This document shows, piece by piece, positions 1 through 9,406 of a stretch of DNA of 60,121 nucleotides (position 1 is the first letter of the stretch; every line of letters begins with the position of its first letter). The translations under genes were made by a program, and so were the position numbers. The DNA lies in assembly GCA_964574215.1 (NCBI GenBank), contig CAZNLR010000031.1, forward strand, positions 1 to 60,121. The letters run 5' to 3'. This DNA is from GCA-2725625 sp964574215 (GTDB lineage Bacteria; Pseudomonadota; Alphaproteobacteria; Rhodospirillales; UBA2165). The notes below the pieces were generated by a model. That model made no database searches. It was given only the letters and a program-made list of their open reading frames with translations, and was not told the origin of the DNA.

Positions 1-47
1 TTCTCCTGGCCCGACATCGATTTATAGGCGTCTTTAACCCGTGCCAT
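1..47 (-). CDS. 5' end of an unidentified gene, cut by the window edge
   Basis: An ATG on the minus strand at 47-45 is preceded by a good Shine-Dalgarno sequence (AAGGTGG, about 4 nt upstream of the ATG). It opens a frame reading MARVKDAYKSMSGQE to the window edge. Only 15 residues are visible, so no family can be assigned. It lies downstream of the ACT-domain gene on the same strand and may be co-transcribed with it. Confidence 0.5.
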   Translation of the reverse strand, partial: MARVKDAYKSMSGQE

Positions 48-130
48 GATCCACCTTAAGCAACGTTACGAACGATCAGATTGTACCAGAAAATCATGGG
101 TCAATTTAATAGTTAAATCTTTTCATGGCG

Positions 131-646
131 CTAAACTTCCCGTGTCCGGCAGGACATGTGAAGACCTTCCGCCGTATTGGCGATGGTCGCCAAGCAGGCG
201 GTGGCGCTGCCCTCGGGAATGGCGACCGATATTCGCACAACATAATCCCCGTCGAACGTTTTTACCGTCGAAAGACGGGCGATATTGGCTTTGAACTCAA
301 TAAAAACCTCGCAGATGCGCGCGATCAAACCCGGTTGGTCGCCGCCTTTGAGGGTAATTCGGTGGGTAATTTGTCCGGCGGGGTCCTGCAACGGGTCCAA
401 GGTAAAAGGGGCGATGGTGATTTTGGCTTCCGCAAGTTCCGGCAGGCGGCTTAATTCCTTGTCCAGATCGGATTCGGTGACGCTATCGGGCAATTCGCAA
501 ACGGCCGTGAATTCGGCGCCACTACCCAGGACAGCGAAGGACGTATCGCCTAAATTGACGCCCAGATCGAACAAACAGCCGGCGATTGACGCCACCAATC
601 CGGTGCGGTCGGGACAAAATATTGAGACGAGTGCGATATTTGACAT
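131..646 (-). CDS. ACT-domain protein, GcvR-like
   Basis: A 171-residue protein with two tandem ACT domains. The first is near residues 5-75 (motif FCPDRTGLVASIAG) and the second near 92-165 (motif KGGDQPGLIARICEVF). This two-ACT layout matches the glycine cleavage system repressor GcvR and related proteins, which act by binding amino acids or partner regulators rather than DNA. The ATG at 646 starts directly at the first ACT strand. A TTG at 688 with a GGAG sequence upstream is an alternative that would add 14 residues. Family identification is good; the function as a glycine-cleavage regulator is inferred, since no gcv gene is visible. Confidence 0.8.
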   Translation of the reverse strand: MSNIALVSIFCPDRTGLVASIAGCLFDLGVNLGDTSFAVLGSGAEFTAVCELPDSVTESDLDKELSRLPELAEAKITIAPFTLDPLQDPAGQITHRITLKGGDQPGLIARICEVFIEFKANIARLSTVKTFDGDYVVRISVAIPEGSATACLATIANTAEGLHMSCRTREV

Positions 647-867
647 GCCGGATCGATCCAATCTGCTGTTGTGCTTTTCTTTATACAAGTTGCCATGCTC
701 CAGGGCAAAGTCCTACACATTCTGCGAAATAGCGGTTGGAATACTCGTTGTAATTTTATCCTGAAACCGGCTGGTGGCTTTGACTTTCGGCCATTGGCAA
801 CTTACTCTGGCGGGACATCGCCCGCTGAAAGCGGATAGGCCGAATGACAGAAGGTTAAGGCCGTTAC

Positions 868-1617
868 ATGATCGAATCAGTCGCCGCCGTTCATTCAATT
901 GCGCCTGTCATTGCGCGATCGTCGGCGCGCGCACCTAAAATCCCGCAAACGCCAACGCCGCAAACCATAGCGGTCGGTTTCTATCAAAATAGCTTGGCCG
1001 ACGGCGCCACGTTAGTGGCCGCCCAGGAAGCCGGGCAGCACGGTGCTTCGGGTGCCGGGGCGAATGCGGGCCGGGACACCAATGCCGAGGGGTTGACCCA
1101 GGAACAACAAGCCCAGGTCACTCAATTGCGCAAACGGGACGCCGAGGTCCGGCGCCATGAATCGGCCCATGCGTCGGCTGGCGGCCCCTTTGCCGGCGCA
1201 GCGTCTTTCGAATATCAACGCGGTCCCGACGGCCGGCTTTACGCTGTTGGCGGTGAAGTAAAAATAGACGTAAGCCCGGTGGGCAGCCCAGAGGCGACCG
1301 TGCAAAAAATGGAGGTGATCAAGCGCGCGGCGTTGGCGCCTGCCGATCCTTCATCGCAGGACCGCGCCGTAGCCGCGGCAGCGGAACAAATCAAACAGCA
1401 AGCTCTTGCAGAGCAGCGGGACCAGGAAACCGAAGAAGCGGCACAAATCAAGGAACGGAATGAGGCCCGTCAAAACGGAGAGGCGCCGGATACAAGCACC
1501 GATATATCGGAGATATTCCAGGCCGCCGCCGCGTACAGCCAGGTCGGAGGGCTATTGTCCTCTCCGTCAGAGCCCCCGAAAGTGACCCCGGGACATTTCG
1601 CCGATTTACTAGCCTGA
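868..1617 (+). CDS. Putative metalloprotease of the CJM1_0395 / SprA-related family
   Basis: A 249-residue protein. The N-terminal 85 residues are low-complexity (Ala, Gly, Gln, Thr). They are followed by the conserved core RRHESAHASAGG, which contains an HExxH zinc motif (His97, Glu98, His101), then EYQRGPDGRLYAVGGEV and a DVSP motif. A coiled, Glu/Gln-rich stretch (residues 165-205) follows. This matches the SprA-related / putative metalloprotease CJM1_0395 family, whose biochemical role is unproven. The last codons overlap the convergent NUDIX gene by 9 nt. No signal peptide is seen. Confidence 0.75.
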   Translation: MIESVAAVHSIAPVIARSSARAPKIPQTPTPQTIAVGFYQNSLADGATLVAAQEAGQHGASGAGANAGRDTNAEGLTQEQQAQVTQLRKRDAEVRRHESAHASAGGPFAGAASFEYQRGPDGRLYAVGGEVKIDVSPVGSPEATVQKMEVIKRAALAPADPSSQDRAVAAAAEQIKQQALAEQRDQETEEAAQIKERNEARQNGEAPDTSTDISEIFQAAAAYSQVGGLLSSPSEPPKVTPGHFADLLA

Positions 1618-2055
1618 TTTTTCCAACATTTCCGCCGACCGGCGGATAATTCGTTCGGTTTCCGACCAAAGACCCAAATCGGGCAAATCGGAAAGCCGAT
1701 ACCAGCCGACACCGCTGGCGTCCGAGGAGGCGGCAGCCTCGCCGTCGATCCAGATTGCAGCATAATCGATCAATGACGCATGGAATTCAACATCGTCATT
1801 ATTATCCCGGCGGATCGAATCCACTACGTCGATCAGGCCAACGACCTTGATTTCGACGCCGGTTTCCTCCGCGACTTCCCGGATAGCCGTTTCTTCCAGT
1901 TTTTCGCCCCATTCCTGCCGTCCGCCCGGAATGGACCAATCACCCTGGCGGGGCGGTTTTCCTCTTTGAATCAAAAGGAATTTGTCGTCCCGCCAGACGA
2001 CAACGCCGACGCCAACGAAGGGATAGTCCAAATATGTTCTCGCATCGCTTTCCAT
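1609..2055 (-). CDS. NUDIX hydrolase
   Basis: A 148-residue protein with a perfect Nudix box at residues 45-67 (G-x5-E-x7-REVAEETGV; the metal-binding glutamates are Glu63 and Glu64). The preceding LLIQRGKPPRQGDWSIPGG is typical of the ADP-ribose / nucleoside diphosphate-X hydrolases. It probably hydrolyses a nucleotide-linked phosphoanhydride with Mg2+, but the exact substrate cannot be read. It is convergent with the upstream metalloprotease gene and single-gene in layout. Confidence 0.9.
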   Translation of the reverse strand: MESDARTYLDYPFVGVGVVVWRDDKFLLIQRGKPPRQGDWSIPGGRQEWGEKLEETAIREVAEETGVEIKVVGLIDVVDSIRRDNNDDVEFHASLIDYAAIWIDGEAAASSDASGVGWYRLSDLPDLGLWSETERIIRRSAEMLEKSG

Positions 2056-2191
2056 GGCTGATAGTTTTATTAGATCAGTTTCTCCGGTGAGGCTAGATTA
2101 TCTTCCACTTGCGGGATTGACCGCTATAATAATATTACTACGGGCAATTCGTGGTGGCGGATTATATTTAGATAATGAGAAGAATAAAAAT

Positions 2192-2554
2192 ATGAACCAA
2201 CAAGTTTTAGACCGAATTGTTATTCAGGCAGGCGATGATATCTTCGCCGAAGGCGATTATGGTAACAGCGCCTATGTCGTGCAAGACGGTGTGATTGATA
2301 TTATTAAAAATACGCCCGAAGGCGAAGTGGTCCTGGGCACGGTTGAAAAAGGCGGCATTTTCGGAGAAATGGCCCTCATCGACGATCAACCGAGGATGGC
2401 GACGGCGCGGGCGGCGACGGTTGTTACAATTATTGTAATCAGCCGGGACGTCTTCAACCGAAAGTTGGCGAAATGTGATCCGTTTGTGCGTGGTTTACTG
2501 GGAATTTTTGTCAAAAATATTCGGTCAATGGTTGACCGACAGCTTGGCGTTTAA
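2192..2554 (+). CDS. Cyclic nucleotide-binding domain protein
   Basis: A 120-residue protein consisting almost wholly of a cNMP-binding beta-barrel: the GDDIFAEGDYGNSAYVVQDG opening, then KGGIFGEMALIDDQPRMATARA, which is the phosphate-binding cassette (GEMALID...R-x-A-A). There is no HTH or effector domain, so it is a stand-alone sensor rather than a Crp-type regulator. The start at 2192 fits the domain edge and has an AGAAG sequence upstream. A longer open frame from 2054 reads through a region with no recognisable protein. Confidence 0.85.
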   Translation: MNQQVLDRIVIQAGDDIFAEGDYGNSAYVVQDGVIDIIKNTPEGEVVLGTVEKGGIFGEMALIDDQPRMATARAATVVTIIVISRDVFNRKLAKCDPFVRGLLGIFVKNIRSMVDRQLGV

Positions 2555-2623
2555 TTAATTTAGAGGTACGAGAATCGGACTGTATCGACGCGTCCGGTTT
2601 TTGCTGCGGTAAGTATTTCTCAT

Positions 2624-3439
2624 ATGAACAAAATCGACAACGACGACACATCGCCTCCCGAGCCGCCGAAAAAGCCCCCGGTTGAAAAAAGCCGTGGTTT
2701 TGGCGGTAAGCTGCGGGGGTATTTTTTAGCCGGTATCCTGGTGACGGCGCCCCTAGGTATAACAGCCTATCTCGCCTGGCTGATCATCACCTTTATCGAT
2801 GAGCGTATAACGCCTTTGTTGCCGGCTAAGTATAATCCGGAGACCTATTTGCCGTTCAGCCTGCCGGGCCTCGGCTTGGTCATCCTGATTATTGTTTTGA
2901 CGGTGATTGGCGCATTGACGGCGGGTTTGTTGGGCCGTTGGTTGCTGCATACGGGAGAGAGAATTCTCAACCGGATGCCGGTGATTCGTAGTGTCTATTC
3001 GGCGACCAAGCAGATATTCGAAACCGTTCTGGCCCAGCAATCCAATGCGTTCCGGGAGGCCGTTTTGGTGGAATATCCCCGCCGCGGAATCTGGGCCATT
3101 GCCTTCATCACGGGTCGTACGGAAGGGGAGGTGCAGAACCTGACCGAAGAAGAGACCGTCAATATTTTTCTGCCGACCACGCCCAATCCGACATCGGGTT
3201 TCCTGTTGTTCGTTCCCCGGGAGGAAGTTGTCCATCTGGACATGTCCGTCGAGGAGGCCATTAAAATGGTGATTTCCGGCGGTATCGTTACGCCGCCCGA
3301 CCGCCGTCCGGCGGAAGAGCAGGCAAAACCCCAGGTTTCAGCCAAAACGTACGAGGATTTGGATGTGCTGCGGGAAGGAGAAAAATCACCAATTCTCGTT
3401 TCGAAACATGGACGCCCTAACCAGAACGAAGAAACTTAA
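2624..3439 (+). CDS. DUF502 family inner-membrane protein
   Basis: A 271-residue protein with two strong transmembrane segments at about residues 32-56 and 77-105, then a soluble domain containing the family signatures RMPVIRSVYSATKQ and AVLVEYPRRGIWAIAFITG. This is the DUF502 family, whose function is not established. The N-terminus is Pro/Lys-rich and cytoplasmic-like, and the C-terminal 40 residues are hydrophilic and probably disordered. It ends inside the convergent recG gene (23-nt overlap). Confidence 0.88.
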   Translation: MNKIDNDDTSPPEPPKKPPVEKSRGFGGKLRGYFLAGILVTAPLGITAYLAWLIITFIDERITPLLPAKYNPETYLPFSLPGLGLVILIIVLTVIGALTAGLLGRWLLHTGERILNRMPVIRSVYSATKQIFETVLAQQSNAFREAVLVEYPRRGIWAIAFITGRTEGEVQNLTEEETVNIFLPTTPNPTSGFLLFVPREEVVHLDMSVEEAIKMVISGGIVTPPDRRPAEEQAKPQVSAKTYEDLDVLREGEKSPILVSKHGRPNQNEET

Positions 3440-5498
3440 CCGCCGCGTCCCGCTCAAACAAATACAACAGAACCCGCAATTTCTCGCCCCGCTCACTTTG
3501 CAGATTGGCGTCCCGATCCAGGATAAGCTTGGCGTCGTCCCGGGCGGCGGCCAGCAGTTCCTGGTGAACCGCCAAATCGGCGAGCTTGAACTCAGGCAAT
3601 CCGCTTTGGCGGGTGCCCAAAAGCTCACCTGCGCCCCGGAGACGCAAATCCTCTTCGGCAATGACAAAACCGTCATCGGTATCGCGCAATATCGTCAGCC
3701 TGCCTCGCGCTTGTTCGGTTATATTCGGCGGATAGAGCAATAGGCAGGTGGAAGCTTCCGTGCCGCGGCCGATCCGTCCCCTTAATTGATGAAGCTGAGC
3801 CAGACCGAAACGTTCGGCATGTTCGATCACCATAATGGAAGCCGCCGGCACATCGACGCCGACTTCAATGACCGTGGTCGCCACCAGAATATCCACCGTT
3901 CCGTTGGCAAAGGCTTCCATGACGGCGTCCTTTTCCTTGCCCTTCATCTTACCGTGGATCAGGCCCACACGGTCGCCGAAAAGGGCTTTCAGATGGGCAT
4001 AGCGGTCCTCTGCGGCGGCAAGATCGATCTTTTCCGATTCCTCAACCAACGGGCAGACCCAGTAAATTTTAGTGCCTCTTGCCAATGCCCGCCCAACACC
4101 CTGGACGACTTCATCCAGGCGCTCACTTGACATGCTGGATGTCTTAACGGGTTGGCGCCCGGCGGGTTTGTCGGTCAGGCGTGAAACCTCCATATCCCCG
4201 TAAGCGGTCAGCGTCAGCGTGCGGGGAATGGGCGTTGCCGTCATCACCAGGACGTCGACACCGTTTCCCTTGTCCGTCAAGGCGAGCCTTTGATGGACGC
4301 CGAACCGATGCTGTTCGTCGATCACGGCAAAAGCCAAATCCTTGAATTCGACGCCTTCCTGGAACAGGGCATGGGTGCCGATGGCGATATCGGTTTCTCC
4401 GGCTGCGAATTCCGCCAAAATGGCCTCCCGGGTTTTTCCCTTTTCCCGTCCGGTCAGAATTGCGATTTTCACACCCGCCGTGTCGGCCAAAGGCTGGATC
4501 GTCGCCAGATGCTGACGGGCGAGAATTTCCGTCGGCGCCAGAATTACTGCCTGAGCGCCGCTTTCGACCGCATTCAGCATGGCCAGCAGCGCCACGACCG
4601 TCTTGCCGCTGCCCACATCCCCCTGGAGCAGGCGGTGCATGCGGTCATCGGACGCCATATCGGCGGTAATTTCCTCCACGGCGGATTTCTGTGATCCGGT
4701 CAGTTCGAAGGGGAGGGCTTCATTGACCCGCTCGGAAAGGTGACCGCTGCCCTTGATCGCCCGTCCCGCCTGGCGCCGCATATGCGACCTAACCAAGGCC
4801 AGGGCAAGCTGATTGGCCAGCAACTCGTCATAAGCGAGTCGTTGCCGTTCCGGTGTTTCAGGATCGAGATCGGACTCGTTTTCAGGTGAATGTGCAGCGA
4901 CAAGCGCCTTATTCCAACTCGGCCAACCCTGTTTCTTGAAATAAGCTTGATCCAGCCATTCATCCAGGTCCGGCGCCATGTCCAAGGCGGCCCGGATGGC
5001 TTTCGACAATACTTTCAAGGACAGTCCCTGGGTTAAGGGATACACCGGTTCCACGGACTTCAGCAGGTCCAGTTCTTCCAAGGTGCCGATACGGTCCGGG
5101 TGAGCCATTTGAATAACTTCGCCAAATTGCTCGATCATGCCGCTGACCACCCGAGTTTCCCCCTCGGGCAGGGTTTTGCGCAAATAGTCCTCTCGTGCAT
5201 GGAAGAAAACCAAGGTCAGGCTGCCGGTTTCGTCGGAACAGATGACTTTGTAGGGAAGGCGGCGGTTGCGGGACGGCACATGTTGGTCGATTTGAACCGT
5301 CATGGTGGCGATGACGCCGGTCGACGCCTCACCGATATTCGGCGCATAGCGGCGGTCAATCAAACCGCTCGGCAGATGCCAGAACAGGTCGGCGATATGC
5401 GCCCCGGCGACTTTTTCGATCAATTTGCCGATCCGGGGGCCGACGCCGGACAATTTCGTCACTTCCGAGAAAACTGGGAAAAGGATTTCCGGTCGCAT
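3417..5498 (-). CDS. recG: ATP-dependent DNA helicase RecG
   Basis: At 693 residues it has the usual RecG length. The N-terminal wedge/OB domain starts with LSGVGPRIGKLIEK (residues 15-30). The SF2 helicase core shows Walker A GDVGSGKT (near residue 292), the DEQH box (near 392) and the TATPIPRTL motif III. A C-terminal helicase domain follows with QLRGRIGRG and the TRG-type tail. RecG reverses stalled forks and processes Holliday-type branches. It is divergent from sdhE and mfd, a neighbourhood that is common in Alphaproteobacteria. Confidence 0.97.
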   Translation of the reverse strand: MRPEILFPVFSEVTKLSGVGPRIGKLIEKVAGAHIADLFWHLPSGLIDRRYAPNIGEASTGVIATMTVQIDQHVPSRNRRLPYKVICSDETGSLTLVFFHAREDYLRKTLPEGETRVVSGMIEQFGEVIQMAHPDRIGTLEELDLLKSVEPVYPLTQGLSLKVLSKAIRAALDMAPDLDEWLDQAYFKKQGWPSWNKALVAAHSPENESDLDPETPERQRLAYDELLANQLALALVRSHMRRQAGRAIKGSGHLSERVNEALPFELTGSQKSAVEEITADMASDDRMHRLLQGDVGSGKTVVALLAMLNAVESGAQAVILAPTEILARQHLATIQPLADTAGVKIAILTGREKGKTREAILAEFAAGETDIAIGTHALFQEGVEFKDLAFAVIDEQHRFGVHQRLALTDKGNGVDVLVMTATPIPRTLTLTAYGDMEVSRLTDKPAGRQPVKTSSMSSERLDEVVQGVGRALARGTKIYWVCPLVEESEKIDLAAAEDRYAHLKALFGDRVGLIHGKMKGKEKDAVMEAFANGTVDILVATTVIEVGVDVPAASIMVIEHAERFGLAQLHQLRGRIGRGTEASTCLLLYPPNITEQARGRLTILRDTDDGFVIAEEDLRLRGAGELLGTRQSGLPEFKLADLAVHQELLAAARDDAKLILDRDANLQSERGEKLRVLLYLFERDAAVKFLRSG

Positions 5499-5608
5499 AT
5501 CGTTTCTCGAAGCCTATCTCTCTCGGGTGGTTCAATGGGGCTGACAATTAATCGTTTAGGATTTATACCCTGCACTTCATTCAGTGCATAGTTCGACAGA
5601 TGAGATAA

Positions 5609-5860
5609 ATGGACCAATTCAGAAAAAGACTACTCTACAAAGCGTGTCACCGGGGTATGGCCGAGACCGATGAAATGATTGGCGGCTTCGCCAAGGTAAA
5701 TTTGGACCAGATGTCGGAGGCCCATTTGGAGGAATTCGACCTTCTGCTCGACCAATTGGACATCGACCTGTTTAACTGGATCATGGGCCGGGAGCCCGTG
5801 CCAGAAGCCCAGAACGGCGACGTCTTAAAAATGATAATTGACTTTAATGAAAGTCAATAA
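5609..5860 (+). CDS. sdhE: FAD assembly factor SdhE (succinate dehydrogenase flavinylation)
   Basis: An 83-residue protein with the diagnostic RGMAE motif (Arg15-Glu19) followed by TDEMIGGF, and the hydrophobic C-terminal helix that ends in DLFNWIMGREPVP. SdhE promotes covalent attachment of FAD to SdhA. It is followed after 4 nt by mfd and is probably co-transcribed with it. The recG / sdhE / mfd order supports the call. Confidence 0.95.
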   Translation: MDQFRKRLLYKACHRGMAETDEMIGGFAKVNLDQMSEAHLEEFDLLLDQLDIDLFNWIMGREPVPEAQNGDVLKMIIDFNESQ

Positions 5861-5864
5861 ATAA

Positions 5865-8800
5865 TTGTTAAATATAGATAAAATATCAAAAAATCCCACC
5901 CGGTTGTTGGTGGGCGGCGTTCCTGACGGCTACGATTGCATAGTTTTAAGCCAATTGGCCGAGGCGCGGGGGTGCGTCCTATTTGTCGCCCGGGACGACA
6001 AGCGCATGGCGGCCTTTACGACCGGTATGCGGTTTTTTGCACCGGCTGTTGCGGTTATCGAATTTCCGGCTTGGGATTGTCTTCCTTTTGACCGCGTATC
6101 GCCCAAAAGCGATATCGTGGCGGGAAGAATCGACGCCCTGACCGAACTCGTTAATGTTAACTCCGAAAATCGGGAATCGGCCGGAACGGTTATCGTCACC
6201 ACCGTTTCCGCTTTGCTGCAACGTGTGCCATTACCGGAAGTTTTCGCTAATTCTGCGATGTCGATCGGTAAGGGGTTCGATGTCGGCCGGGACAGGCTTT
6301 TGGCCTATCTGGAAAAAAATGGCTATGGCCGCAGTGAAACCGTGCGGGAGCCGGGCGAGTACGCCATTCGCGGCAGTATCGTCGATCTCTTTCCACCGGG
6401 ATTTACCGAACCTTTGCGTCTCGATTTCTTCGGCGACGATCTGGATGGAATCCGCTGTTTTGAGCCGTTAAGCCAGCGCACTTCCGGCGAGCGCGAAAGT
6501 TTCACTCTCAAGCCGGTCAGCGAATTGTCATTGGATGAGGAGGCGATTGAACGCTTCCGAACCTCCTACCGCGCGCTGTTCGGCGCGGTGTCAAAGGAGG
6601 ACCCGCTGTATGAGGCCATTTCGGCGGGGCGAAATTTCGGCGGTATGGAGCATTGGCTGCCGCTGTTTCACAAAGGAATGGCGACCTTTTTTGACTATTT
6701 GCCGGAAACGGGAGCGCCTTTGCCGATTGCTTTGGATTATCAGGCCGAGGAGGCCCGCGATGCCCGTCTCGACCTTATCGGCGAATGCTATGAAGCACGG
6801 ACGGAAATGCTTTCCAGCGGTCTGGCTGCTTCGGGCGGCCTATATAACCCGTTGCCCAGCGACCGTCTCTATCTGACCGCCGGAGATTGGGATACTCGTC
6901 TCGATTCTGCCGTTGTGCTGCAATTTCAGCCCTTTGCCGCCCCGGAAAGCGCCGACAAAGCGCTCGATGTGGGTGGGAAACCGGGACGCGATTTCTCCGG
7001 CGCGCGCGCCCAGCCCGGCGTTAATGTCTATGATGCGCTACGCGATCACATTACCGGAGAAAACGAAGCGGGTCGGCGTGTCCTGATCGGCGCCTTTTCA
7101 GAGGGATCCCGCGAAAGACTGCTCGGTATTCTGCGGGAACATGAAATTCCGGCGGTTGCTATAGACCGGTTCGGCGATGCGGAAAAAGCCGTTGCCGGTG
7201 TCGCTCTCCTGGATGCGGACAACGGATTCAGTGCGCCGGAACTGGCGCTTATCACCGAGCAGGATATCCTGGGAGACCGGCTGCACAGCCCCCAACGCCG
7301 CAAAATCCGCCCGGAAAATTTCATTGCCGAGGCGTCGACCTTGAGCGCCAGTGATCTGGTGGTCCATATGGATCACGGCATCGGCCGCTACGAGGCTCTG
7401 GAGACCCTGGATATCGCCGGTGCGCCCCACGATTGCCTCCAGGTCATTTACGACGGCGGAGACAAACTGTTTGTGCCGGTGGAAAATATCGATGTGCTGT
7501 CCCGTTATGGAGAAGATAAGGGTAATGCCAGGCTGGACAAACTGGGTGGCGTGGCCTGGCAATCGAGAAAGGCCAAACTCAAACAGCGTATCCGCGACAT
7601 GGCTGAGCGTCTGATCGGTGTGGCGGCGGCAAGGGAACTCAAAGCGGGGGAGAGCTTTACACCCCAATCGGGCATTTACGAGGAATTCTGCTCCGGCTTT
7701 CCTTTCAGCGAAACCGATGATCAGGCGCGGGCGATATCGGATACCATGGGTGATCTCGGCAGTGGCCGCCCCATGGACCGCCTGATCTGCGGCGATGTCG
7801 GGTTCGGCAAGACCGAAGTCGCCCTTCGCGCCGCCTTCGTGACCGCCATGGAAGGCAAGCAGGTTGCCGTCGTGGTACCGACCACACTGCTGGCCCGGCA
7901 GCATTTCCAGAATTTTCTTCTCCGCTTTGCCGACTTTCCGGTGCGGATCGGCCAATTATCGCGTTTGGTGACGCCGAAGGCGGCGGCGGAAATCAAGGAG
8001 GGACTGGCCGACGGGACGGTCGATATCGTTATCGGCACCCATGCTCTGCTGTCGGATAAATTAAAGTTCGACCGGCTGGGGCTGCTGGTGATCGATGAGG
8101 AGCAGCATTTCGGCGTCGCCCACAAGGAGAGATTAAAGGCCATCAAGGCCAACGTTCACGTTTTGACGTTGACCGCCACCCCGATCCCCCGGACCCTGCA
8201 AATGGCGTTGACCGGCGTTCGGGAACTCAGCCTGATCGCCACACCGCCGGTGGACCGGTTGGCGGTCCGGACCTTTGTCTTGCCTTACGATCCGGTGATT
8301 GTCCGCGAGGCTATCCAGCGCGAACGCTATCGCGGCGGCCAGATTTTCTACGTCTGTCCCCGGGTTGCCGATTTGGGTGCCATTGAAGAACAACTCGCCG
8401 AACTGGTGCCCGATCTCAAAGTCGCGGTGGCGCACGGCCAACTGCCGGCCCGCAAGTTGGAAGAAATCATGAGTTCTTTCTACGAGGGCGCCTATGATTT
8501 GTTGCTGGCGACCAACATCGTTGAATCCGGGCTCGACCTGCCGTCGGTCAATACCATCATCATCCACCGGGCGGATATGTTCGGGTTGGCGGGTTTGTAC
8601 CAGTTGCGGGGGCGTATCGGCCGCTCGAAAGTCCGCGGTTATGCCTATTTGACCCTGCCGCCCAATCGACGACTTGCTGATTCCGCCCAGAAGCGGCTGG
8701 AAGTTATGCAGACCCTGGATACGTTGGGGGCGGGGTTCATGCTGGCCAGCCACGATCTCGACATCAGAGGGGCGGGCAATTTGCTGGGCGAGGAGCAGTC

Positions 8801-9353
8801 CGGGCATATCAAGGAAGTCGGCATCGAGCTTTATCAGCAGATGCTGGAGGAAGCGGTGGCCGAAGCCAAAGAAGCCGGCGGCAAAGGGGCAGATGCCGAG
8901 GATCAATGGAGCCCACAGATCGATATCGGCGTCCCCGTGCTTATTCCCGCCGACTATGCGCCGGACCTGGGCGTTCGCCTCAGCCTATATCGGCGGATTG
9001 CCGACCTTGGCGATAAAATCGAGATTGAGGGTTTTGCCGCCGAATTGATCGACCGCTTCGGCACCTTGCCCGAAGAAGTGGAAAACCTTTTGGCCACGGT
9101 CGCCATCAAGCAGCTTTGCCGGGAAGCGGGCGTCGAAAAAGTTGAAGCGGGACCCAAGGGGTCGGTGGTAACCTTCCGAAAAAACCAATTCGACAACCCG
9201 GCGGGGTTGGTGGAATTCATCACTTCCCAGGTCAATACGGCCAAACTCCGGCCCGATCACAAACTGGTCTTCATGCGCCGATGGAGCAGCGCCGAAGAGC
9301 GGCTCGGCGGCGTCCAATATCTGCTAAGGGAGTTGGCGGAGATCGCCGCTTGA
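5865..9353 (+). CDS. mfd: Transcription-repair coupling factor Mfd
   Basis: A 1162-residue protein with the full Mfd layout. It has a UvrB-like N-terminal module (GGVPDGYDCIVL onward), a CarD-like RNA polymerase-interaction domain near 490-590 (DLVVHMDHGIGRYEAL), a RecG-like translocase with Walker A GDVGFGKTEVA near 643 and DEEQ near 744, and the TRCF C-terminal domain. It removes RNA polymerase stalled at lesions and recruits UvrA. The start is an apparent TTG, 4 nt after the sdhE stop, with a weak Shine-Dalgarno sequence. Translational coupling to sdhE would explain that. Confidence 0.96.
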   Translation: MLNIDKISKNPTRLLVGGVPDGYDCIVLSQLAEARGCVLFVARDDKRMAAFTTGMRFFAPAVAVIEFPAWDCLPFDRVSPKSDIVAGRIDALTELVNVNSENRESAGTVIVTTVSALLQRVPLPEVFANSAMSIGKGFDVGRDRLLAYLEKNGYGRSETVREPGEYAIRGSIVDLFPPGFTEPLRLDFFGDDLDGIRCFEPLSQRTSGERESFTLKPVSELSLDEEAIERFRTSYRALFGAVSKEDPLYEAISAGRNFGGMEHWLPLFHKGMATFFDYLPETGAPLPIALDYQAEEARDARLDLIGECYEARTEMLSSGLAASGGLYNPLPSDRLYLTAGDWDTRLDSAVVLQFQPFAAPESADKALDVGGKPGRDFSGARAQPGVNVYDALRDHITGENEAGRRVLIGAFSEGSRERLLGILREHEIPAVAIDRFGDAEKAVAGVALLDADNGFSAPELALITEQDILGDRLHSPQRRKIRPENFIAEASTLSASDLVVHMDHGIGRYEALETLDIAGAPHDCLQVIYDGGDKLFVPVENIDVLSRYGEDKGNARLDKLGGVAWQSRKAKLKQRIRDMAERLIGVAAARELKAGESFTPQSGIYEEFCSGFPFSETDDQARAISDTMGDLGSGRPMDRLICGDVGFGKTEVALRAAFVTAMEGKQVAVVVPTTLLARQHFQNFLLRFADFPVRIGQLSRLVTPKAAAEIKEGLADGTVDIVIGTHALLSDKLKFDRLGLLVIDEEQHFGVAHKERLKAIKANVHVLTLTATPIPRTLQMALTGVRELSLIATPPVDRLAVRTFVLPYDPVIVREAIQRERYRGGQIFYVCPRVADLGAIEEQLAELVPDLKVAVAHGQLPARKLEEIMSSFYEGAYDLLLATNIVESGLDLPSVNTIIIHRADMFGLAGLYQLRGRIGRSKVRGYAYLTLPPNRRLADSAQKRLEVMQTLDTLGAGFMLASHDLDIRGAGNLLGEEQSGHIKEVGIELYQQMLEEAVAEAKEAGGKGADAEDQWSPQIDIGVPVLIPADYAPDLGVRLSLYRRIADLGDKIEIEGFAAELIDRFGTLPEEVENLLATVAIKQLCREAGVEKVEAGPKGSVVTFRKNQFDNPAGLVEFITSQVNTAKLRPDHKLVFMRRWSSAEERLGGVQYLLRELAEIAA

Positions 9354-9406
9354 AGGTTAGCCGGGGAAAAGCGGACCGCAATTGCACGAATTAAGTAAAC
9401 TAGAAA

